Positions 56,439-64,000 of a stretch of 64,000 nucleotides of DNA are shown one piece after another; the first letter of the stretch is position 1; each line of letters begins with the position of its first letter. Made by a program: the position numbers and the translations under genes. This stretch comes from Cryptomeria japonica. Lineage: Eukaryota > Streptophyta > Pinopsida > Cupressales > Cupressaceae. The stretch lies in the NCBI RefSeq assembly GCF_030272615.1, contig NC_081408.1, positions 612,710,977 through 612,774,976 of the forward strand. The letters are read 5' to 3'. The notes below the pieces were generated by a model. The model did no database searches, had not been told where the DNA came from, and saw only the letters and a list, made by a program, of their open reading frames with translations.

Positions 56439-56903
56439 TAGGGGAAAGGACCCAGTAGTCGTGCACCCTAACTTCACGCTTCTCAAAATCCTACTTGGAA
56501 ATTTCGAATCACTCCGATTTTTTTACAGCAGCTTACTTGGCAAGTCCCCTGCTTATAACTAAGGTTTCAGGGCCACATCATCAAATATGATGCCACATCA
56601 GCATGCTTTTTGCCAAGGTGTCCAAAACAGCCCCAAAAAAAAGTGAGACCAATAGGCGTGCAAAAGAGACCCCAATAGTTGTGCAGCCGATGTGGCATCA
56701 CCTGATTGGTTACTTTTTACAATATTAGTACATTTCTTAACAACTATTGGTACATTTCCTAACAACTGTTGGTACATTTCCTAACAAAAATTGATATTTT
56801 TTGTTTCAAACAATAGGTTTTATTTGTTCAATTTTTGGAACAAAAGGTATCAACAACCCTCACAACAATTGGAACATGCTCAACTACTGGGTCCTTTCCC
56901 CTA
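56439..56903. mobile_element. MITE-like element with 20-bp perfect terminal inverted repeats
   Basis: TAGGGGAAAGGACCCAGTAG at 56439-56458 is exactly complementary to 56884-56903. The element is about 465 bp with no coding sequence. TA at both extreme ends could be a TA target duplication, as in Tc1/mariner-type MITEs, but other readings are possible. An internal triplet GGTACATTTC(C/T)TAACAA recurs at 56720-56790. Confidence 0.85.
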
Positions 56904-57775
56904 TATCATTCCCATTCCAAATATAAAATTTAAGTTCATAACAAAACATTAAAACCATTCATATTACTTCAAAATAAAGGTTTCGTGTTTGGTCATAAAA
57001 CAATGTGTGCCCAATAATGGGACCACAATAAAAAGATTAAGTATTTGCATTAAACATTAAGAGAATAACTATTCAACACTTCAGACAACCATGTTCCACC
57101 AATACAAAACAACATGATAGCAACCCCATGCCACGTGAGCACACATGGACAGTGATGTCGCCACACAAAGGTCTCCTGATGGTCATTAGTTGTCCACGTG
57201 TGTGTCAAACCACAAGACCCTTTCAACACCTTTCCACACCCACGTCCTATCTATCCAGGTCGAACCAGCCGTATATGGTCACTTCAGCATCGTCACTAGT
57301 CATATCACCTACATCCATCACACCAAGTGTGTAAGGCCACAAATTTAACAACCAAAACAATCAACTCAAATATAAATGGAAAAAAATGGAGATTCAAATT
57401 TCAAATGCAACACAGTAGGTAAAGATATTAAAGGATTTCAATTCAAATTCAAAATCTCATTTATAAATGTGGACATGAAATCATCTCATTTCATTCAATG
57501 GAGCTAGAAGACAGAGCACGAAGAAGTGAAGAGGAGCAAGAGGCAAAGAGGAGGAAGAATACAAAGCACGTTGCAGAGGTGCAAGAAGACATAGAATCAT
57601 GCAAAGAAATAGTTTTTCCCAAGTATTAATCTTCTTCACAATCCAGAACTAAAAAAAACCTATCAATACCTTACCAAAATGCGAGCAAAAAACAATCACC
57701 ATACACCAACAATTCTTATTTCTTGTGGACCCCCATGGGCCTAGTTACCCAGAAGTTTGCTAACTCCCTTTTTGC
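56904..57775. other. Non-coding stretch in ankyrin locus
   Basis: No gene recognised. Around 57500-57600 a purine-rich GAAGAGGAGCAAGAGGCAAA stretch could encode a charged peptide, but no frame is supported. Confidence 0.45.
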
Positions 57776-58342
57776 CTACAGTGGGCAATGCTCGTCACCT
57801 TCATCCGCACCCCCACCTCCCACCTCTGTACCACCTTCTTTCTCACAAACATATTCTTCCAACAATATCCACCCCAAGGCCACTTCCAACCTCTTGGTTT
57901 CCTTGTCCTCCCCTACTCTCCATCTAATAAATGGGAATATGGTAGTCACTCCTCCCTCTTCCGCCCCATTGTGAAGATCAAAACCAATTTCAGGGATGGT
58001 CGTGTTGAGAAAAGGTTGCAGGCCACACAACCATTCCTGCCCCACTATTCCCTACAACAGCCATGTAACCTTTTCAGCATTCTTCCGAATCTCTAGCCCC
58101 CATGCCATCGCCATACTCACAATATCTACATTGGTGTGGTACTTGTGTTTTGTTTCCATGAAACATTCGCCAAGATACACCTTTAGTTCCAAAGAAAATT
58201 CTTCATCATGGTGCTTGAAAATTGACTTCAATCTCTTGTCAGATATTTTCCCAACAAATGCAAGTTGTTGCTTTGTTGTGTAGAGAGTGAATGTAGCTTT
58301 CATCGTTACCTGCAACTCCCAACCGCTTCCCCTTCCTTGCAC
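57776..58342 (-). pseudogene. Unrecognised protein, about 188 codons, one nonsense codon
   Basis: A single minus-strand frame from 58342 (or the internal ATG near 58300, MKATFTLYTTKQQLAFVGK) to TGA-type end 57776 is interrupted only by a TAG near 58052. Residue use looks protein-like, with alternating hydrophobics (FSLELKVYLGECFMETKHKY, LQPFLNTTIPEIGFDLHN) and a Gly/Glu-rich tail (GGTEVGGGGADEGDE). It recalls beta-strand-rich proteins, but I recognise no family. TAG for CAG would fit the decay pattern seen elsewhere. Confidence 0.45.
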
Positions 58343-58750
58343 ACTACTTTAAATAAACTGAATTGTGTTACTATTGTTTTGTATTTCTGATTTAATTCAA
58401 TTAAAATATTTTTCGTTTCATCCTACTTGTGATTGTCCTTGTGAAAATCAAGTTTCCTTTTGAACCTATATGTTTTGAGTATATTTAGGATGTAGATTTT
58501 TCTCTCATAATATATTTTTAATTTTTTTTAGTGTATTAATATTTGATGCTTATATTAATTGGTTATTTGCATAGTATAATAGTTAAAAGTATATATTTAT
58601 AAGTTAAATGTATTATTATATTTCTTAAGTTTATCATGAAAATGTCATCTTAACTAAAGTTTTCTTCAATGTTTCACCATTTTTTTCAATTGGTTAACCA
58701 TTTACCAAAGATAAGTGTGTGAAACTCTAAGATGGAGTCACTGTTTTTCA
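58343..58750. other. AT-rich non-coding stretch
   Basis: Nothing recognised. Confidence 0.5.
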
Positions 58751-59290
58751 TTTGGGGAGTCTCAAAATCTCTTCAAACATCTAAAGTTTCACAAATATTA
58801 CTTTATTAGTCCCTTTCTAACTAGTTTTGGGGATTTCCTAAGCTTCTTTTGCATAGTTAGTCGTTATTTTAGAAATGTTGCCTTTGTCAAGGCTGCTTCT
58901 ATCAAACACAATGCTTTAACATCATCTGTTTGGGGAGTCTCAAAATCTCTTCAAAACATCTAAAGTTTCACAAATATTACTTTATTAGTCCCTTTGTAAT
59001 TAGTTCGGGGGATCTCCTAAGCTTCTTTTGCATAGTTAGTTGTTGTTATTTTAAAAATATTGCCTTTGTCAAGACTACTTATGTCAAACACAATGCTTTA
59101 ATATCCTTCATTTGGGGAGTCTCAAAAAATCTCTTCAAAACATCTAAAGTTTCACAAATATTACTTTATTAGTCCCTTTATAACTAGTTTGGGGGATTTC
59201 CTAAGCTTCTTTTGCATAATTAGTTGTTGTTATTTTAGAAATATTGCCTTTGTCAAGACTGCTTCTATCAAACACAATTCTTTAATATCT
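58751..59290. repeat. About 180-bp tandem repeat, three copies, derived from a copia gag
   Basis: TTTGGGGAGTCTCAAAA begins at 58751, 58929 and 59111. The units are about 178-182 bp and highly similar. On the minus strand each unit carries KALCLIEAALTKATF-like coding, which matches the end of the adjoining gag remnant, so part of a gag gene has been amplified in tandem. Confidence 0.88.
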
Positions 59291-59490
59291 TTCCTTCTTG
59301 TTTCTTTTAACCAGTCCCTCAATCCCTCTAATTGTTTATGAGGGTTGCAAACTATGTTGGGCTTGTCGCATCTATGAGCCCATTGACCACAAGCAACCAT
59401 AATGGTTTTCATATTTTTTGCCCAAGCATCATAACTTTATCCATTAAAGGATAGTGGTTGCTTCCAGCTCTTGCTATCTTCTCCAGTCAT
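59230..59490 (-). pseudogene. copia gag N-terminal fragment
   Basis: From ATG 59490 the minus frame gives MTGEDSKSWKQPLSFNG, a stop, then SYDAWAKNMKTIMVACGQW and LCLIEAVLTKAIF. The arrangement (target-binding Trp-rich start, FNG.NYDAW, then a LI..AL motif) is that of copia/UBN2 gag. It is 60-80 bp downstream of a PBS-like sequence on the same strand. One TAA interrupts it, and the rest of gag and pol is replaced by the tandem array. Confidence 0.7.
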
Positions 59491-59547
59491 GTCTCCAACA
59501 CAAATCTTCAATACCTAGAAAACTAAAGCCCAATTAACTAAGAAATT

Positions 59548-59671
59548 AGGTTCTATTAGCTTTGATACCAACTATTAGAAATTAAACTTCCAAAAGAAAA
59601 CACAAGCTTTGATACAAAGTAGTAGAATTTAAACTCCCAAAAAACATAAAATTCAAGCTTTGATACCAATA
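59548..59671 (-). repeat. Triplicated PBS-like motif
   Basis: AAGCTTTGATACCAA or a close variant recurs about every 50 bp (near 59555, 59608 and 59656), each with an AAACT-type partner. On the minus strand it reads TTGGTATCAAAGC, the copia PBS. The minus-strand LTR would end at CCATCA opposite 59672. Confidence 0.65.
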
Positions 59672-60544
59672 TGATGGACTAAACTCCAATTCAGGCATAG
59701 AGATTGTAGCTCTAATGGCCAATCAATTGATAATGCACATGTGAAAATAAAAACAAATTCAACACAGATAGAAAGTAACTTTTACAATATAACATAACTG
59801 ACAAATTCTTCTTCTATTAAATTAGAAAATAACTTTTAGAATATAACAAAAACTTAGATTACAATATTAAAATAAATTAATTCATCTACATCTATCTACA
59901 CCAAATCATAATAAATTTGGGGCTGCTTAGAACTTCTTCCTCTACTTGTTTGGAGCTATCTACTACGCTGCGCACTTCTTCACAAACATATGCGTTGCTT
60001 AAAAACATGCTTTTGCTCAACACAAAGCACAGCAACAAAATTTGTTGAATACAAATTCTAACTTATTGTTGGAAGAATATTTTTTCTATTTGTCTCTTGT
60101 TCCACTTCAAGAAATTCTCCTTCAAAATTCAAATTCAAACTTATCTACTAGAATTACTGTCGTATGAACAAGTAGAAGGATCAATTTCCAAAAAACAAAT
60201 TCTTACTACTCACAGAATTATACTATTATATTTGTATTTTATGATTAAAAATAACTATGTAATAATTATTTAAATAATCTTCGTGACAATTTTTTCTTTT
60301 TTAAATAAAAAATTCATTAGGCAAATGAAACATTTCATTTAAGTCAAACCATATATTCATAGAATGTTTTTTTTCTATTTATAATATCTTCACCACATGT
60401 AACTTCTTCTGTGCTTGAACGACACATATTTAACCTGTACACCGTGATCCTCATTCCTTTCCCACGCGGTTCTAATCATATATTAATACACATGATGAGG
60501 ATGGGATTGGCAATGAGCGATACCTTGACTCCTTGGAGAGGTAA
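59672..60544. other. AT-rich DNA, possibly a decayed LTR
   Basis: If the PBS copies above are genuine, the 5' LTR of that copia remnant should lie here on the minus strand. I could not place its outer end. No gene seen. Confidence 0.35.
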
Positions 60545-60617
60545 ACAGGGAAGATTCGATCTTCCCATTGAAAAATCACATTTGCCTTAAGCCTACCTAG
60601 AGTATTGTTTTCCAAAA

Positions 60618-61026
60618 GCTTGATAGATCAAAGTGGGTATGTCTGTAAAGGAATGGACAAATTAGGGAACGTAAGAGTTCTTCATGAGTTTGAGGAGGTG
60701 GAACTCGGTGCTGCATATAGCAGCTTTTAATTGCTCTCTGCAATTTGTTGGAGAGCTGGTTCAACTCTGGACAATCACCACCCCAGCCCCCACTGAGCTT
60801 ACCGTTAGGTAAGTGAGGTGGGGATCTCTTCAATCTGAAATCGCAGGGGCCAGATTTGGTGAATAAGATCAACCAAGCAGGTAAAAGGGCTCTTTTTAAA
60901 GCTTGTGAGGGAGGTCAAGTCAAGATAGTTGAAATGTTGTGTCCTCCAACACCTATGAGTATGGAGTATTACAAGAGATCCGATGGCCAAACACCTTTAC
61001 ATCTTGCAGTCTCTAAATTAAGTACA
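60618..61026 (+). pseudogene. Broken duplicate of ankyrin exon 1
   Basis: Similarity to the first ankyrin copy begins about 60545, upstream of the coding part (CATTGAAAAA, TTGCCTTAAGCC). The start codon context is ATAGATCAAAGTGGG, so the ATG has become ATA. An early deletion removes the FFEAAKSG region. Near 60760-60850 the central repeat is replaced by unrelated GC-rich sequence. From 60853 the frame is good again (PDLVNKINQAGKRALFKACE, GQTPLHLAVSKLSTG) and ends at the same CAG|GTATG donor. It shows a partial tandem duplication followed by decay. Confidence 0.85.
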
Positions 61027-61925
61027 GGTATGTTGTTCTTTGATTTTTGGTTGATTCAATTTTTGTTTACTATGACAATTTTTATACGTTTGTAGATTTT
61101 TGGAAATAAAATATATTTGGTGGACAACTATTATTTCCTGGATTGTATGACGCTGCTAAAAATTTGTTCAAAAGAATTAGAGATGCCCTTTAAGACCACC
61201 TCCTCTCAATATTCTAATGGTAACAAAGAAGTTGAACCCAATGGTAACAAAGAAGTTGAACCCATGTAAGATCCTTGTTGATTTATTTTGTTTTACATCA
61301 AAGCTCGAAACCAGAATGTTCTAACCTTATTGATGCATTTTGTTTTACATCAAAGCTCGAATCCAGAATGTTCTAGACTTACTAATAAACCATAGCCCAT
61401 TCAAAAGAGTCCGTACATAATTTTCCTGCTTCAAAAATGGGGTCAAAGAAACCCTATGACATAACTACGATCTCCAAATAAGCCTTAAATTTCTATTTTT
61501 GCTAATCCGACTTCTTAAATACATCCATTTAACTCAGCTCCAAAGAATTTCTGGTGAAAAAGTGATGAGGCCTTTAGGACAGCATCAGCTCCTAAAACAT
61601 ATGCTGCTCCCAACACCAGGCTAGCCTTTCTAACAATTTCAAAACATGATTTTTTAAGTTTTTTTGAAAATTATTAATCAAGTAACTGTGCTATTTTCAT
61701 AGAAAAATACAATAATTACATTATATGGTCAACTTCTGTTCACATTTTATTATTTAGTAAAAATATCAACATTTGAAGGAACGGCCAGCTTGTTTTCAAG
61801 GGAAAAAAACACACACAGATACGCACATAAGTATAAATAATGGTCATATCACATCGATTCGTATACTGTTAAAGACAAGGACAAACTCTGCGCTGCATTT
61901 CATTTCTACTTTTTTGGTTGTGCAG
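61027..61925 (+). other. Intron of ankyrin gene
   Basis: From the donor at 61027 to the acceptor TTTTTGGTTGTGCAG ending 61925. It contains a local direct repeat (ATCAAAGCTCGAAACCAGAA-type, at about 61298 and 61350) and the region shared with 55800-56160. Confidence 0.7.
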
Positions 61926-62263
61926 ATGTAATTGAGAAGCTTTTACACCACAAACCTGAACTTGCCACAGAAGTAGATAATTTCGACAGAAGTCCGTTGC
62001 ACATGGCTGCGTTGCTTCCATATCTCGATAATTTCCTTTACCCAAAGCTTTACAGGAAAATTTTCCTAACTGGAAATATGCTTATAAGAAATGATGGTGG
62101 GCTTTCTTGTTACAAAGTGGACCAGAACAAGCAGTCTGCACTTCACGTTGCAGTCAAAGAGGGGAACGCAGCTTTAGTGGAAGTCATATTAAAATACAGC
62201 AGCGACTGTCTAGAAATGGTCGACAACGATGGTAGAATTGCAGATAATTTAAAAATAAGTTAA
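61926..62263 (+). CDS. Ankyrin-repeat protein, second exon, truncated
   Basis: Follows a good acceptor in phase 1, the phase left by both exon 1 copies. The joined frame reads DVIEKLLHHKPELATEVDNF, then ankyrin repeats SPLHMAALLPYLDN and SALHVAVKEGNAALVEVIL. It reaches DNDGR, where the next ankyrin repeat should begin with an ALH-type motif, but instead gives IADNLKIS and a stop. The rest of the family protein, including any PGG membrane domain, is not seen in the window. Either another exon lies beyond an unrecognised splice site (GATG|GTAGAA is possible) or the gene is truncated. Confidence 0.72.
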
Positions 62264-62523
62264 AGACTAAAATCTAAACTAAAAAGCAACTTTCTATTAT
62301 TATTATTATTTATTAAATATAAAAAAATTATATCTACATTTAAAAGAAACAAATAACAACTTATTATTATTATTTATTAAATGTAAAAAAAAGTTATATT
62401 TTTAAATCTACATTTTAAAAAACTTCTAATTTAAAAAATTATGTTTTTAAATCTAGATTTAAAAGAAACTTCTATTTATTTATGTTTTGTATGGTTAATT
62501 TAGAGTAGACGAACATAAGGATG

Positions 62524-62540
62524 GAGAGAGAGAGAGAGAG
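62524..62540. repeat. (GA)n microsatellite
   Basis: About eight GA units. Confidence 0.9.
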
Positions 62541-62751
62541 ATGTGACACTAAGAACGATAGAAGAATAGAGAGATAGAGATAAGTATATATGTTGATTGC
62601 TTTTATTTTAACAATTGATTGTGGAGGAAGCCCATTTGATTAAACACATTTCTATAAAAACTACAAGTTTTTATTACATAAAATTTATATTTTATATCAA
62701 GTATATGAAAAGTTGTTAGATATGATGAGTTGTATAATATTTATGAGAAGT

Positions 62752-62776
62752 TATATATATATATATATATATATAT
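62752..62776. repeat. (TA)n microsatellite
   Basis: About twelve TA units. Confidence 0.92.
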
Positions 62777-63127
62777 TATGTTTAATCTTTAAAAAAACAA
62801 TTCAACTATATGTTTTTTTTTTAAATGTTTTTATAGATATTAAGATCATTTTGCAAAAAGGTTTATGGTGAGTGGTTGGCATCACTATCTTGTACATTCA
62901 CTCATTGTAGTGTAGTCTACCAAGTAAAGCATATAATTTAATTTCAAAATAATAGATCAATTGTAGTTTTATAACTTTTTATTTGAAAGTTTATATCGAG
63001 AAAAACAAAATTGCAATTAGATAGTAGGAACCTCTTAGAATTTAGGAAATAAAGAAGTAGTTAAGCATTATAATACTGAAATATAGTTTCGAAGAGTAAA
63101 TAGTACATGATAAAAAATTGACAAGGC

Positions 63128-63335
63128 GAATTCCAATGACTAGGAAAAAAAGCCTAAGGGTGAATCCTACTGAAAGAAGTATATGAAGGAAAAAACCAAG
63201 CATGAAAGGAAAAAAAAAACCTAAGAAGTATATGAAAGAAAAAAAAGTCTAAGAGTGAATCCCAATGATTGGTTAAAAAAAAGCCTAAGAGTGACTCCCA
63301 ATGACAAGGGAAAAAAAAGCCTAAGAAGTATATGA
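63128..63335. repeat. Imperfect tandem repeat, AAAAAAGCCTAAGAGTGA type
   Basis: CCTAAG followed by GGTGAATCC, AAGTATATGAA or AGTGACTCCC, with A runs between, recurs about five times. Confidence 0.75.
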
Positions 63336-64000
63336 AACTTTTATTTAAAATGTTGAAAGACTAAACCAGAAGTTGCACATTAGATAGTATTTTTTAAAAA
63401 GAAATTGGTTGTCAAGTACAATGACTAATAACTATTTAATCTATAATAAGATTATATTCTAATAAATATTAACCATATGAAATTAATAATCTAATAAATA
63501 TTAAACATACCTCTATATAAATTTTATTTATAAAATATAAATATGCTAATTAAATAAAAATATATAAATATGCTAAACTTGATGTACCATTTAACTTTAT
63601 AACTATAATTTTATGAAAGAATTTTTAAAAATAATAATTTTTTAATTAAAATGACAGTGTTATGCTAAACTTAAAAAGTGTAATAATACATTCCAAATTA
63701 TAAATATATGTGATTTTATAAAAATATATCATACTCTATGATCAACACATGAATAACAAATGGATGTCTCCATCTCCGACCAGCTCTTTCGATCTTCTCT
63801 TTATTAAACTTTGTGCCCACTGCTTTAAATTTAATCCTCGCATATTTTTAAGGCAAGTTTGATTTTATTCTCCCTTTAACAAGAGATGACGGGGAATAAA
63901 CAAAGTAATGTGAAATTTACCTTATTCTTAAGCATTAAAATCGAAGAGGCTTTTAACTTTGGATCCAATTCTTTTCTTATTAGCTATGGCCATTCACATT

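Larger units (their letters stand above)
62264..64000. other. AT-rich DNA with simple repeats, no gene seen
   Basis: It contains TTATTATTA runs, microsatellites and an imperfect tandem repeat. No further ankyrin or PGG coding was found up to the window end. Confidence 0.5.

Noticed and set aside
57788-58283. Plus-strand ORFs opposite the unknown minus ORF
   Set aside because: The minus frame is longer, has better composition and spans both halves; the plus ORFs are fragmentary.
58751-59290. Regular repeats that could suggest a CRISPR-like array
   Set aside because: Units are contiguous 180-bp copies with no unique spacers, in a plant genome, and derive from gag coding.

Overview
The window reads as a repeat-packed stretch of a large seed-plant nuclear genome. 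Evidence for a plant: Ty1/copia and Tat-lineage Ty3/gypsy retrotransposons with tRNA-Met-type or gypsy-type primer sites, plant-type LINE reverse transcriptase remnants, a plant-mobile-domain (PMD) gene, a PPR fragment, and an ACD6-like ankyrin gene. The size, nesting and decay of the elements would suit a gymnosperm or another giant genome, but that is inference. Elements whose ends I could place (LTR termini plus 5-bp target duplications) cover about 58% of the window. No tRNA, rRNA, CRISPR array or organellar gene was seen.

Layout. 1-1811: decayed LINE. 3628-9978: complete but dead Ty1/copia element (455-bp LTRs, target duplication ATTAC). 9984-13427: AT-rich DNA with short tandem arrays and one GC-rich island. 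13433-28708: a minus-strand non-autonomous LTR element, 'A' (1.15-kb LTRs, CTCCA). It encodes a zinc-knuckle gag-like protein and a large unrecognised second ORF, and is split by a plus-strand copia element, 'B' (18366-25995, about 1.5-kb LTRs, CTTCG/CTTCA). 30488-43105: a Tat-lineage gypsy element, 'C' (1667-bp LTRs, GGCTG). C has lost the capsid part of gag and the start of the integrase, but carries an antisense, apparently three-exon PMD gene between integrase and 3' LTR. 46462-48080 and 48475-49569: two solo LTRs (GATAT and TAATC). 49830-50020: a probable tRNA-derived SINE. 51250-51540: antisense LINE remnant. 54128-54331: antisense PPR remnant.

55031-62263 is the only region that looks like host genes: an intact ankyrin first exon, a partial tandem duplication of that exon and its intron (60618-61026, broken), and a second exon (61926-62263) in matching splice phase. 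Between them lie a MITE-like element with 20-bp perfect terminal inverted repeats, a broken ORF of unknown identity, and a minus-strand copia gag remnant part of which has been triplicated in tandem.

Most mobile-element reading frames are interrupted mainly by nonsense codons at positions where Gln or Arg is expected (TAG for CAG, TGA for CGA), as expected from deamination of methylated cytosine in silenced DNA. Rough LTR comparison by eye puts A (about 9% over the part compared) as older than B, C and the first copia element (about 3-5%), which fits B being nested in A. The two observations most worth pursuing are the antisense intron-containing PMD gene inside C and the unrecognised second ORF of element A.
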